In this document: positions 12,901 through 24,910 of the stretch, one piece after another | Layout of the letters: each line of letters begins with the position of its first letter | Numbering within the stretch: position 1 is the stretch's first letter | From: Rhizaria sp. SCN 62-66 | Taxonomy: Eukaryota > Rhizaria, unplaced | DNA length: 64,000 nt | Direction of reading: 5' to 3' | NCBI GenBank assembly: GCA_001724265.1 | Contig: MEDY01000285.1 | Location: 1 to 64,000 of the forward strand | Program-made: the position numbers and the translations under genes | The notes under the pieces: model-generated | Told to the model about the DNA's origin: nothing | Databases searched by the model: none | The model's input: only the letters and a program-made list of their open reading frames with translations

Positions 12901-14422
12901 GTGCATGTGCAGCGCCATGCCTTGCATCGGCATGCTTTGCATCGGCGGCAGCGGCGCGTGCGCAGCGGGGTGGGCAGCGCGCGTCTGCGGCGAGTCGTCG
13001 CCGTCGGCGTCGACGTCCACGGCCACGGAGAGCGACGGCCGGCGCGAGCCGCCGACGCCAGCGCCCACGCCCACGGCCGTCGACGACACGATCGGGTTGC
13101 TCGGGTGGTTCAGCGCTACAAAAGCGGCTGCACTCAAGCCGGAGACAGCGATGGAGTTCGAGACTGGACCGGGACTGGAGCCGGCGCCGTGATCGAGCAC
13201 GGGCAGCGCTGCGGCAGCCGCGGCGGCATGAAGCGACAAACCTTGCTGCGACAGACCGTGTTGTGATAGCGGCTGATGCGAGAGCGACTGCGACAGAGGC
13301 GGAGGCTGCGACTGCCGCTGCGAGAGCACGCGCGCGGGCAGTGGCGAGGCGGCGGAGAAGGGCGACGGCGAGGGAAACGGCGACTCCGCGCCCCCCGCGA
13401 GAGACACACTGCTGCTCGCGATGTCCTGCGCATTCGCGGTCGACACCGCGACGGCAGCGGCGTTGGCGGCGGCGCTGTTGGTGGCGGCGCTGTTGGCGGC
13501 GGCAGCAGCGGCGAGGGCCGCAGGCGGCAGAGAGCGCGCGTGCGATGGGCCGCTGCTGTCGCCGCCGACAGACGCGCCGCTTACAGAGGCAGTGCCGGCA
13601 GCGTCACGCGCAGCTGCGGCGGCTGCGGCGGCGGACAGCGGCGGATAACCCCCGTTGTAGTAGTTTTTGTTATCGTTGCCATGCGCGTGCAAGTGGCCGC
13701 CAGAGTGCTGGTGGCCACTGCTGTGCTGCAGTGCACCGCTCTGACCGAAGACTCCAGCGCCACCGTTGCTGTTGCCATGGCTCTGGCCGCTGCTGTAGCC
13801 GAACGCGCCGAAGCCACTCTGTGGATGCGGGGGGTATCCGCCCAGCGGCGCGGGCGGCAGCGGCGTGACGAACCCACCGAGGAACAGCGGCGCGCGCTCG
13901 TCCGCCGCGCTCTGCCGGTCAATGGCGACAGCGTTGCGGTCGTATCCGGCATAAGCATAGGGCTCGGCGAAACTGGCGTCACCCGCAGCAGCGGCAGTGG
14001 CAGCGGCAGCGGCGGCGGCGGCGGCAGTGAGATTGGGCTCGGGGCCCAGGGGGGCGGCGGCAGTACTGGACGGCGCCGCACTGGCGCTAGCGCTTGTGAA
14101 CACACTGGGGCCGCCAGCTGCAGCAGCAGCAGCGGCGCCTGGTGGAATCGGCCCGCCGCCGAGTGAGTCCGCCGCCGCTCCGTCGGCGCCGGCGCTGGTG
14201 TAGAGCGGTGATGCGGGCTCCTCGGGCAGCTCCGGCACCCCCTGTAGACCGCCGGAGGGGCCGGCGGCGGTGGCGCGCGCGGAGAGCGGGCCTGAGGGTG
14301 GAGAGCCGCTGCCGCTGGTCAGCCGCGGCGCCGGGGTGCGCGCGGCGCTGCTGCTCGCGCTGCTGCTGCCTCCGTTGCCGTTGCCGGTGTCGGCCACGGA
14401 GGTCGGCGGGCTAGCGTGTTGA

Positions 14423-14456
<34 letters not shown>

Positions 14457-15465
14457 GTTGGAGTTGCTGCAGCTGGTGGGTGCGGGCGGGCGCGGAGCCG
14501 GGGGTCTTGACAGGCTTGCGCTGCGACCGCTGTTGCTGCTGCTGTAGCTGTTGTTGCGCGTGTGCGTGGGCGGTGGAAGAAAGAGATAGCGACATAGGGC
14601 TCTGCAGCTCCACCGAGAGCTGTGCCAGCGACGCGGTCTCGGCCGCAGCCGCAGCGGCGGCGGCAGCGGCCGCCGCAGTCGTCGTGTGCGGATGATTGAG
14701 ACCCTGAGCGTGCCCGTGACCGTGAGCGTGGGTGCGGGTCTGTGAGGAAGCTGAGCCGGGCGAGCCGACCAAAGAGACCGCGCGTAGCACCGGCTTTGCC
14801 CCTGCAGTCGTCGTGGCTGCTCTAGGCGTCGCCGTTGTCGCCGTTGCCGCAGTTGCTACCATCGCTCCTGCAGTGACCGTGGGCGCGGGACGCGGGGCAG
14901 CACGGCGCGTCACGGCGACGGCGCCGGTCACGGACACTGGCCCAGAGCCCGCCGCGGACACGGGCGTAACGTGAGACCGCAGCTCAGTGACGTGCTGTTG
15001 CTGCTGCTGTTGCTGGCGTTGCTGGAGTTCGACCTGAGGCAGGCCGAGTAAGCGGGCGCTCGAGGGCAGCGCGTGGGGGGCCGGGGCCGCGGGCGGGGCC
15101 GGCGCGGGCGGCGCGGGGCCGTAGCCCGCCGCCGTCGTGGTTGTCATATAGCCGGCGTAGCCGGGGTTGTAGTACTGCGAGGGCGGGCCCTTGTTGGAGC
15201 CGTTGTTGTTGGACGACGAGGGCGAAAGCAAGGACTTGCCGTTGCCGTTGTCGTGGGGCCGCGGGTAGGGCCCGTGAAAGCCCGGCTGCGGCGCAAACGG
15301 CGCTGGCTGCGCAGCGTAATACTGTGAGTGCTGCGGATACTGCTGCTGTAGGTACTGAGCGCTGGGGTGAGCAGACATGAACTGGCCTGGGGGCGGACCC
15401 TGAGGCACGAGGCCAGGGGGCATTGCTCCGGGAGGGTACCCGGCCCCGTAGGCGTGCGGGTACAT
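3995..15465 (-). CDS. Giant low-complexity protein (3,747 residues), possible PH-like region
   Basis: Three exons, 15465-10285, 10171-9908 and 9793-3995, all phase 0 with GTACGT donors, ending in TAA. Exon 1 is a 1,727-residue disordered region: Tyr/Pro/Gly/Gln-rich at the start (prion-like), then Gln, Ala, Ser and His runs. Exon 2 is short and acidic (EVEIVEEEVPWEVRV) and leads into a strongly basic Arg-rich segment at the start of exon 3. Exon 3 is Ser/Pro/Ala/Gly-rich but has more ordered islands: roughly residues 2160-2260 (CPGAAVVLRS..., beta-rich) and 2600-2900, where ALRLHRGAIEWNVDTKLW and a later MAYGDVLAVLPGRHADAF look like strands of a PH-type fold. That fold is inference. The architecture suggests a scaffold or condensate protein. 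The long opposite-strand frames here are GC shadows. Confidence 0.75.
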
Positions 15466-16013
15466 CGCTCAGGTGTCGCAATGCGGTAAAACTGTGTCGG
15501 ACACAGGTATACAAACTCTTAAAATCGCAGTCTGCGAATGAGCACGACTGGGTGAACGAGCGGAAAGAAGGAGCCGACGATTTGGCAGTTATCAAAATTA
15601 GTCAGGGGATATGTGAGCTTAGCTTTGCTTTTGGAAGGCGACCAAAAAAGAAAACGTAAACTGCAGATCACTTAAAGCTAAAAAATTACATGCTTAACGT
15701 ATACATGCGGGCATTTTCGAATGAGCAACCTGAATTGAATCGTCCCCCAATCGCACCCCCCACCGAGCCGCCATAAACGCGTGTCACAGAGAAATGGTTA
15801 CGCATGCCCTTTACAGGAGATAGTGCATCATGATCGTTGCGTTAGATAACAAATTTTAAGGTAACAATATATCATGATCACAAAAACATTGCTGCTTTAT
15901 AATTATAAGTTAATTCCACCACTGTCCTCATATACCGCAGCCGCAAGGCAACGGATCAGTTGGATGACGACGAGTCGCATGCTTTGTTAAGTCTCTCGCG
16001 ACAGACACTTCGC
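15466..16013. other. Spacer between two minus-strand genes
   Basis: AT-rich DNA between the start of the giant gene and the end of the dehydrogenase gene; it should contain the giant gene's promoter and the dehydrogenase 3' end. I see no gene or clear motif. Confidence 0.6.
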
Positions 16014-17040
16014 TTACTTGGAGTAGTCGTAGAAGCCGCGGCCGGTCTTCTTGCCGAGGAAGCCCGCGTCAACGTACTGCTGGAGCAGGGGCGCGGGGCG
16101 GTACTTCGACTCGCCGAGCCCGGCGTGGAGCACCTTCATGATGGCGAGGCAGGTGTCGAGACCGATAAAGTCAGCGAGGGTGAGCGGGCCCATGGGGACG
16201 TTGGTGCCAAGCTTCATGGTGGTGTCGATGTCCTCGCGCGTCGCGGTGCCCTCCTGGAGCACGAACACGGCCTCGTTGATGTACGGCATCAGCACGCGGT
16301 TCGCGATGAAGCCGGGGTGGTCCTTGGACAGCGTGGTGACCTTGCCCATCGCGGCGGCCAGCGCGAGCGTCTCCTGAAGCGTCGCCGGAGACGTGGCAAG
16401 CCCGGGGATAACCTCGACGAGCTTCATCACGGGGACGGGGTTCATGAAGTGCATGCCGATGACTTGCGAGGGGCGCTTGGTCGCGGCGGCGATCTTGGTG
16501 ATGGGGATCGAGGAAGTGTTGGAGGCGAGGATGGCAGCGGCGGGGGTCACGGCGTCGAGGGCGGCAAAGATCTTCTCCTTCAGGGCGAGGTTCTCGGTCG
16601 CGGCCTCGACCACGTACTCGGCCTGTGCGGGAAACAAAGAACAAAAGAACGATTGCAAGCAAGGCGTGAGTGAGTGTAAGTGTGGATCCTTCTTGGCAAC
16701 CGTTCTGAAGAGATGAGAACGAAGAGGGGGCGGAATGCGACTGTGTAGCGTGACGTACCTGGTGAAGAGCGCCGGTGTCAACGGAAAAGGAGACGCGGGC
16801 GAGGGCGGCCTCGGCGTCAGCCTCGGTGATCTTGCCCTTGGCGATGTCCTTCTTCATGAGGCTGGCCATGAAGGCCTTGCTCTTGTCGAGGGAGGCCTGG
16901 CTGGCGTCGACCATCACGACGTCAGCCTTGGCCACGGTCGCGGCGACAACGCCAATGCCGGTGCCCATCTGACCAGCGCCGACGACGCCGACGCGCTTGA
17001 TGGCGGACGAGGAAAAGGAGCGGGCAGCAACACGGAACAT
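16014..17040 (-). CDS. HADH: Mitochondrial 3-hydroxyacyl-CoA dehydrogenase
   Basis: Exons 17040-16759 and 16622-16014 join in phase 0 to 296 residues, ending in TAA. The enzyme oxidises L-3-hydroxyacyl-CoA to 3-ketoacyl-CoA with NAD+ in fatty-acid beta-oxidation. A 15-residue Arg/Ser N-terminus looks like a mitochondrial presequence. The NAD-binding loop GAGQMG is at 21-26, the family motif ASNTSS follows, and the catalytic pair is His in GMHFMNPVP (about 152) with Glu in MKLVE (about 164). [10 protein letters not shown] and the C-terminal GRGFYDYSK are also typical. Length matches the short-chain HADH / bacterial Hbd family. I chose this ATG because the presequence follows it; an upstream in-frame codon is not ATG. 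The intron is 136 bases with a GTACGT donor. Confidence 0.95.
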
Positions 17041-17483
17041 CGCTGACAAAAGCCATGAGGGGTGCGAAAGGGAAAGAGGGGACGTGAGCATGTACAGATA
17101 AAGTTACAATAAAGGATTTGGTGAAAATGTAAGACGAACGCTTGTTTCAGATATTATCAAGCTCTCACTTCCTGATTACGGTCTGGTGGCTCAGAATATA
17201 TGCCGCTAAAAAGCTATTAGCGGGTCGACGTGTTCAATGCCGTTGCACAAGGATTGGGATACGATTCCCATTAGTGGGCAATCTGTTCGGCTTAAGATGT
17301 CGCACAGTGTAATCATACGTTTTTGCGAGTATTTAAATACCAAACCATTTGTGTTTTTCGTATCGTGTGTGTTTATGGACTAGAACTCGCCCTGAGAATC
17401 CTGCTGACCGTCCTGACTTAACCCCCTTCTTCTTCTTTCTCCTGCCCCACACGCCCCAGACCAGGGTCTTTGCGTCGCACACA
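17041..17483. other. Divergent promoter region
   Basis: Spacer between the divergent HADH and TMEM230-like genes. It contains a perfect small hairpin (GGGA, loop, TCCC near 17255-17271) that does not fold as a tRNA. No other motif stands out. Confidence 0.5.
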
Positions 17484-18271
17484 ATGCAGTCGGGTGTCCC
17501 TATGGCCAAGATGCCGACGCGCAAGTTGGAGGACGAGGTCCCGCTTGCTGCCTTCCCCTCGCCTCTCGGCCCCGTCCCCATGAAGGAGTCGTCTGCAACT
17601 GCATCGAGCCTCAACAGTGCCTCAGGCGTGAGCGCCAGCGTCGTCAGCGCCGGCGTCGCCAGCGCCGGCGTTGGTGTCGGCGCGGGCCACATCGCGCCCG
17701 GCGTTCCCGGCGCCGGCGTGAGCCTCGCGCAGCGCTACCCCGGCGCCGTGCCGCGGCGGCGCGCGGCGCAGGTGCAGATGCAGCAGTTCCGCGACGATGA
17801 CGATGAAGTCGTGTATCTCGACGCGCCCAAGCCCGTCCGCCCTTTCCCTGTCAAGTACGTCACAGTACGCCACATAAATATTGGTTGAGGCCGTTATCGG
17901 CGCATATGTCTTCCTCGAATTGGCTCCATACTTGGTCTTGCCTCCATAACGCTCAGACGCTCTCAATCTATTGTGTTAGTTTCTTACGATTCACGTTGTC
18001 TTCCTGTGTGTGTTTGCTTCGTCATCTCTCCCTCTCTCTCACACCTAGGGCTGGCCTGGTGACTCTTTTCCTGCTTGCCGTCGGTCTAGTCTTCAGCTCC
18101 ATTGGTCTGGCCACGTCTCTGCGCCGCTCCGTCTCCGACGCCGTGCCATTCCTTACCATCGGCGGCCTCGCACTCATCCCCGGCTTGTTCCACTCGGTAC
18201 TCCTGCTCTGCGCGTACCTGGGCCGCCCCGGGTACACCTACGACATGATTCCCAGCGTCGACGACTACTGA
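17484..18271 (+). CDS. TMEM230: TMEM230-like small membrane protein
   Basis: Exons 17484-17854 and 18049-18271 join in phase 2 to 197 residues, ending in TGA. The C-terminal half has two hydrophobic helices (LVTLFLLAVGLVFSSIGLA and VPFLTIGGLALIPGLFHSVL) and the family signature AVPxLxIGxxxxxPGxxH followed by GRPGYTYDMIPSVDDY, which matches the YSYDDIP ending of TMEM230. Animal TMEM230 is about 120 residues and works in secretory and synaptic vesicle traffic; here the N-terminal cytosolic part is extended with a Val/Gly/Ala repeat and a basic stretch. The short acidic YLDAP segment just before the first helix corresponds to the YIDLQ segment of the family. The start is the first ATG after an upstream stop-free but non-coding-looking leader. 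Confidence 0.88.
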
Positions 18272-18519
18272 GCCCGCCGCTGTGTGCACGCTGACCGAAT
18301 TGCTGGGACCAAGGGCTGTCGTTGACGTTGATACTTGCTCGTTCATAAGTTTATATCGCCACATGTCTATCTACGGGCCTGCGTTGGATAATATGGCCAT
18401 AACTTAAATGATTGCTATGAGTATACAAAAGTGTATTATTTTTAAGTCATGAACATATCGCACAACTTCCTGTGGATATATCAAATCCAATGTCTTCTGA
18501 GTGTTGAAGTGACGCTTTC

Positions 18520-21500
18520 TCACCAGCCGCCGTATCCACCCGAACCGTAACCGCCGTAGTTGTTGTAGCTGGTTCCGGTGCTATAGCTCGCTCCATCACC
18601 CAGAAAGCGGAACTGTCCTGCAAACGCTGGCACCGGATAGGAAGCAAACGAAGCGGCATACGCGTCATCGTAGAAGTTCGAGATCCAGCCGAAGCCGAGA
18701 CTGCCGCTGCCGTAGCCGTACCCGCTGCCAGCGCCGTAACCCGTGCCGGCCCCTGTGCCGTAGCTGTTAACGCCGCCGTAGTTTCCGTAGCTGCCGCTGC
18801 TGTAGCCACTGTAGCCGCTGCCGCCGTAGCCGCCGCTATTGTATGCGGCTGTTCCAAACCGCCTTGCCGTAGCGCCCGCAGCGGCGTCGGCCCTCAAGGC
18901 GCGCATGCGGGCCCTCTTCGCCGCCGCAATTGCAAACGGCGTGACCATTCCTGAGTAAATCCTGTCCTCGAGCCCTGTATACCCACTATATGGCCGTCCG
19001 TAAACGCCACCGCTTGAGGGGGACTCGGCCTGGAACGAGCCCAGCGCGGGGGCCAAAACGGCGCTGCGCTGCGCAGTCTGCTGCGGGGCCTGCATGAACC
19101 CGCGCAGCTCGTTCGCAAATGCGGGGTTAAACCCACTGCCGAGCTCGCCGCTGCCGTGGAGCCCGTCTGCAAAGAGCACGCCGTTGTAGCCGGCGCCATA
19201 CTCGCGCGGTCCGCCCGTGCCGCGGCTGCGTGTGCCGTCGAAGAAGCCGAGGTCAAGCCCCGCGGGCGTGCCGCGCGAGCCTGGCGAGGGGTCAACCTGC
19301 ACGGCTGGAAGCGGTGTTGTGGAGGGCGCTGGAGCTGTTGTTGTTGCTGCTGCTGTCGTCGTTGACGGTGTCGCTGCTGTCGGTGCTGGGGGAGACGCAG
19401 CTGCCGCGGAGGCGCTGTTTGCGCTTGCCGGTGCAGGTGCAGTCGCCGGCGCAGCTGAAGTCGCAGGCGCATGAGCCTGTGTGGACTCAGGCGCTGTTGC
19501 AGGCGCAGCTTCAGGCGCCGCCTCGGATGCAGCATGTGCTGCTGAGGTAACGGAATGCGATGTTCCTTGCTCTGGCGTTGCCGGCATAGCTGCCGCCGTT
19601 GCTGCTGACGTTGTTGCTGACGCAGTGATGTCGTCAGCTGAGGACTGTGCCGGCAGCGTACGCTGTGGGTGTGAGGCGGGCGCGGCGGCTGTGCCTGACG
19701 GCGCAGACGCTTGAGTGGGCTCCGGTGCAACGGGTGCAAGGCGCGGCAACCCAGCAGCGGTTGGGGGTACAGTAGGCGCAACAGCCTAAACGGGGGGCGG
19801 CGCCGGTACTGCCACATGTGGTGTTGGCGAGACTGTTGCAGGGACAACAGTGGGTGTTGTTGCAGTTGTCGCTTGAGCGAGGACTGGCGGGGGAACTACT
19901 GGTGTTGCAACAGGTCCAGGAACAGCTTGCGATGTGGAGGTGACTACGGCTTCCGGCGCAGTCACCGGAGCAGCCTGTGGCGCCGCAACTGGAGCCGCAT
20001 GCAGTGTTGGCGGCGTGACCGGGACAGCATTTGGCGCCACGACATTAGCCGCCGGAGCGACCTGGGGCGCCGCGACCGGAGCTACAGACGGTGTCGGCGG
20101 TGCCATTAGTGTTGGTACAGCCGCAGGCTGTGGGGTGGGTGCAGGCAATGTTGGCGGTGCAACAGGAGAAGCAGTAGGTGATGATGCGAGAGCTGCAGCC
20201 AAGCCTGTCACAGGAGAAACAGGGACGGCAGCAGGCGCGAGCGCAGGCGTGAGCGGCGGCGGAGTAGTGAGGTCGCCGTGAGCACCCGGCAGCAGTGGCA
20301 GCACCTCTACCGGCGTTGCAAGCGTTTCAAAGCTGCGCTCCGTTGCAACACTTGCAGGGTTGGTTGCCACTGCAGGAATGACATCGATTGGCCGACCAAT
20401 CAGCGTTAGCAGAGCTGATACCAATGTGCTTGTTGCCGCTCTGTCTTGAGTCGTGTTTTCCAAAGGCACAGTGCCTGATGCAGCCAGCGCTGCAAGACCC
20501 GCGTCAATCTTGAGCGGCTGCGGAGCCGCTAATTTTACTGTTGTTGTCGGTGTTGCTGCGAGTACTGCCGGTGCAGCTACTGGTGTTGCGTCAGGTTTGG
20601 CGGCAGCGTCTGCAAGCGCAGGAATCGGCGCATGCGCGTGCGTGCGCTCATCAAAGTCTCCACTCCCCATTGTTATGACAGTACGGTGTTCTCCGGCTTC
20701 TGGTGCAAGAAGGATACCATCTGTGACAAGTGAGGCGACGGCGACGGGGTACGTAGCCAGCTCAGCAAGCAGCAGGTCAAGCGGAGACTCGACCACTGGT
20801 GTCGGTATTGTCATCCCTGCGTTGTGGGGGCTCGCGTTTTTGTCACGGCCGCCATTGCCGCCTCCAGTGTTTGCGCTGCTGTGGCCGTTGGGCTGCGTTT
20901 GTGGGAGGGCGAAAGGACTCAAACTGCGACCAATGCCTTGAAGACTCTGTTGCTGTTGTTGCTGTTGTACAACTTGTTGTTGAACAGGTTTTTGCGTGCC
21001 ACTGTCACTATAGGCCGGCGCACTGTAACTGGGCGCGGTGTATGTTGGGTAGTCATACGTTGGCGCTGAGTAGTAGTTCAACACCGGCCCCGTTGACTTG
21101 CTGGGGCCTGGCAACGACTGGTACGCGTGATCGCCGCCGTTGTTGTAGTTGTTATAGTTGTTGTAGCTATTGCCGTTGCCGTAGCCGTCCAAGCCGTACT
21201 GCGAGAAAATTGCGTCGCCCCACTCGACGCCGAATGACAGCCCGCCGCCGTTGGACGTCATCGGGTACGCACTGAATGCAGGCAGCTTAGCGGAACCGTA
21301 AGTTCCCAGACCTCCAGAGTATGACGGAGGTGTGGCGTACACCTGAGGCGGCGGCGTCGCATAAGCGGGCGCATACGGCTGCTGGTAGCTGTAGCCGGAG
21401 GACTGGTAGGGACTCGACTGGTACTGCAGAGTCCGGGCTGCACGGCCGTCACGGTGCAGGGCATAGGGGGAGTATCCGCTGTAAGAGGGCAGCGATGGAG

Positions 21501-21723
21501 GTGGGATGTAGATGGGGTCCGCGGTGGGCGCATAGTCGTAGGCGTATGCGCGGTCAGGCAGGTAGTACGGCGGAATGTAGGTTCCCGCGCCGCCAACAAG
21601 ATTGTAGCCGTAGTAGCCGCCGACATAGCGCGGATAACCCGCCTGGAGCTGCGGCTGCAGGAAAGCCTTGACAGCAAGGGCTGAAGCGAGTATGAAGGCG
21701 CTGATATGCCTTACATACCGCAT
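18520..21723 (-). CDS. Secreted YG-rich / Pro-Ala-Thr-rich protein with an in-frame TAG
   Basis: A single frame from ATG at 21723 to TGA at 18522-18520, 1,067 codons, broken only by TAG at codon 646 (19788-19786). Residues 1-20 (MRYVRHISAFILASALAVKA) look like a signal peptide. An N-terminal Tyr/Gly/Pro-rich region is followed by a long Pro/Ala/Thr/Val-rich mucin-like stretch that continues unchanged across the TAG. The last 170 residues return to Tyr/Gly/Ser repeats such as YGGSGYSGYSSGSYGNYGG. Such a layout resembles extracellular matrix, wall or adhesive proteins; that role is inference. With the standard code the C-terminal YG domain would be a separate ORF with no ATG near its start. Confidence 0.8.
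19786..19788 (-). other. In-frame TAG, probable sense codon (YG-rich protein, codon 646)
   Basis: The frame reads PAPPPV, TAG, AVAPTVPPTAAG with the same Pro/Ala/Thr/Val composition on both sides and 421 further codons after it. There is no GT-AG pair suited to remove it. The next bases (GCT) do not form a known leaky-stop context. Confidence 0.8.
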
Positions 21724-22127
21724 TTCATGCTCTGCATGTAAGTGTGAGAGGACATGTATAAATAATAATGAGATTAAGGTGTATAGCATTGAGGCAAGCG
21801 GACTATTCGTCGAAATCATAGCACCGTTATTTCTCACTTCGGGTCAGACTTAAAGTTTTCAAGTCAGCTTCAGCAAGTCGAAAATTGGTCAGCTTCAAGT
21901 TGATTTTAAAGTTGAACATGAAGTTGTCAAGATATTTATCAAAATATACAGCGGGTTTTATTCAAAAGAAACCGTTCATCACGCGTACTTTGTTTTGACC
22001 GTGCATATAAAACTGGTCTAAGCCTAGCAAGCAAAATAGAAACACTTTAAAAAAAAAACAAGAGTCAACACGCGTCGATCGGCGAGTACAAAAACAGAAA
22101 GTAGATTCCAGCATCCGTATTATTATC
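21724..22127. other. Spacer between two minus-strand genes
   Basis: AT-rich spacer between the homeobox gene's 3' end and the start of the YG-rich gene. Repeated AAGTTG/TCAAGTT words occur near 21850-21925; otherwise I see nothing. Confidence 0.5.
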
Positions 22128-24910
22128 TCACTTACGTGAAATGTTCTTCTTCTTGTTCTTTGCGACCTCAGCCAGGTTGGCGGCGGCGACTTGAGCGGCA
22201 ATCTCAGCAGTCTGAGTCATAGTCTCGAGCGTCTGTAGCGACGGCAGCCGCACGCCCTTGCGGATAACGTTGTCGTAGCGGCCAGTGTCCTTGATCTGCT
22301 TGCGCCACTGGCGCATGCGCGTGTTGATATACCAGTGCGAGATCTGGTCCAGCGACAGCCCCGTGCGCGCCGACAAGGCTTCTTTCTCGCTCTGCGACGG
22401 GTACGGCGCGTCCCAGTGCGAGTCAAGCCACCCCTTGAGCACAGCCACGACTTCGTGGCTAAAGTTCGTGCGTTTCTTCGCCGCCTGTGGGCTCGGACCG
22501 TTGGCTGACGCCGCGGCCACGACCGCGCGCACCGGCCGGCCACCGGCTGATGAGGCAGAAGCAGCGGCAGCGGCGGCAGCAGCGGCGGCAGCGGCCGCGT
22601 TGGCGGGTCCCACCGCCATTGCTGCGTTGGCGGCCGCGGCAGAAATCACGCTGTAGGGAATCACGCTGTCTTCTGCACCGGCGCTGATCTTATCACCCTG
22701 CATATGTTGTTGATGTTGCTGTTGATGGTGCTGCTGCTGTTGCTGGTTGTGAGGGTGGTGCTGGAACGGCTTCTGGTGCTGGTGATGCAGCAGCATGCTC
22801 TGCTGTTGCTGCTGGAGGTATTGGCGCTGCAGCATCTGTTGCGTCGCGTGCTGGTGTTGCTGCTGAATCTGCTGCAGCACGCGGTGGCCGCGGTGTTGTG
22901 ACGGGTCGTGGCTCGCGACTGGTGGGTAAGCACTCGCGCTAAGCAGCGATGAAGCCTGTGAGTCTCTTCCCATCCGCGTCCCCATTGTTGCTGCGCCAGC
23001 GCCCGCGCCAGACTCGGGCCGTGTCCCCGCGTTAGCCGAGTTTGCGGCGGCGTAGGCGGCGGCAAGGGGCGCCTCGTTATGCTCAGCCGCGGCCTGGCGA
23101 CCGGTGGACGCCGCAAACGACGCTGAGGCCGAGGTGATCCCGTCAAGCGACGACGCCAGCGGGACCTCCGACGGCGACGGCACGCTGCTGCGCAAGCCCT
23201 CAGTGCCGTGATACGCGCCCTCGCCGACGCTGGACAGCGAGACGGACACGCTGGGCCCGGCCGTGCGCTCCAACGCCGCGCGGTCCTCCGCGGCGGCCGC
23301 GAGCGCACCGGAGACGGCGGCCTGGTGCTGCAGCTGCACGGTCACGCTCGTGGGCAGCGGCAGCGGCGCAAGAGCCATCGTGGCCTCGTGTCCGTTGTCA
23401 TCATCGCTGTCGCCGTCATCGACGCTCGTGCCAGCGCCTGCGTCCGTGTCGCCCGCGCGGCGCGAGCGCTTGGTTGCGCGCATGGCGGCGGCGGCGCCGG
23501 TCTCTGACAGGAAGCGTCGGCGCTGAAGTGTGGCGCTGGGGCCGGCAAAGCTCGCGCCCGCGTCTGCGGCGTGCGAGCTCACGCGCGCGGGCGCGGCGCC
23601 GAGATCGAAGAAGGCGTCGATGATGCCCGCTTTGGTGGCCATGTACTCATCGCGCATCTCGCGCAGACGCCTTACCAGCGACGCGCTCGCAGCCTCGCAC
23701 TCGCCGTTTTCGCTCTTGTCCGCAAAGCCTCTAGCGGCGCTCGGGTCCGCGCTGCCCGCCGTGCTATCAGAGCTCGTCGAGCTTGTCGAGGCGACGGAGC
23801 CGATCGAGTCGGAGTTGGCGCTGCTGACCGACCCGAACGACGCGCCCGCGGAGCCGGGGCTGTATTCGCTGTGGCGCGCGCTGGCGTCGGCCAGAAGCAC
23901 GAGCTCCACCGCTGAGAGCGCGAGCGTGTGGAAAGCGCGGTCCGTGAGCAGTAGCAACCGCGCGGCCTCGCCCTGCGCCACGGAGCAGTGCGCCAGCGCG
24001 TCGCGCAGCGCGGGCTCGCGGCCGTCGGGCGCCAGAACGCACAGCGGGCGCAGCGTGGCGGCGGTCTCGCCGGGGTGCGCGCGCAGCCGCTCGAGCGTGC
24101 GCGTGGACGTTGCAGCAGCGTCGGACGAGAAGTTGGAGGAGACCGCCGCAGCGGGGGTCGCCGCGCTGCCGCCGCGGGGGCCGCGGGGGTCGTGGGCGCC
24201 GTCTCTGTCTTTGTCGGCTCTGTCGGTGGAGAGGGCGCGGAGGGCCTCGCGCTCGCTGTCGTTGTGGCTAATAAGGCGCACGGGTGGGGCCGTAAAGGAC
24301 ATAATTGCGGATAGCGCGGGCGCGGCGCTAGCGGCGGCCAGGGACGCGGCCGTGGCGACGTCAGCGCTGCTGTAGCCGGCGTAGGGCGGATGTCCTGCGT
24401 AGGCAGGTGAGCCATACGAGGTCGAGGATGTCGGAGCCGCAGGCGGGGTCAACGTCACGGCAGGGCGGCCGAGCGTGGTCGCGGTAAAAGTATTGCGCGC
24501 GAAGACACGAGACTCGTTGGGGTTGGGAGGTGGGGACGCGCGCGGGGTAATGAAAGAGTGGAAGTTGTCGCGGAGCACGGCACGAGAAGGAGATTTTGCT
24601 GGGGCGCGCCGAGCGAGCCCGTAGGCGTCAAAAGAAGCGCCCGCAAAATCAACGTCGTTTGCTAAGGCTAAAGAGCTTGATGCTGGTGCGACGGGATGAG
24701 CTTTTGACGAGAAGCTTGCGAAATAGATGCCTGTATGTAAAAGATAGAAAGGAGGATGGGGTGAGCTAGCCCAAGAAATGGCGAAGGATCTGCTATCGAC
24801 GGAGTGATAGATGATATTTCGAGTCGAAGCGTACTTAAGGAAGGATCAGTTCCCGCCCGAGTATGCATAATGTCATACTCGGGTTGCGCCATGAGTCTCT
24901 TTGAGGCCAT
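22128..24910 (-). CDS. TALE-class homeodomain transcription factor
   Basis: Exons 24910-24835 and 24730-22128 join in phase 1 (GTACGC donor, 104-base intron) to 892 residues, ending in TGA. The homeodomain lies near residues 775-837: KKRTNFSHEVVAVLKGWLDS, then the three-residue loop extension around PYPSQSEKEALS, then recognition helix QISHWYINTRMRQWRK. The third-helix Ile-Asn (WYIN) is typical of TALE proteins (PBX, MEIS, KNOX and fungal relatives). The rest is mostly disordered: Ser/Ala-rich with a long Gln/His block near residues 580-640 and an Ala run just before the homeodomain. I see no MEIS or KNOX domain. The start ATG (24910) is the first in frame in exon 1. The protein should act in the nucleus as a dimerising DNA-binding regulator. 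Confidence 0.88.

Noticed and set aside
17250-17275. tRNA T-arm-like hairpin GGGA...TCCC
   Set aside because: The loop sequence is wrong and no other arms are present.
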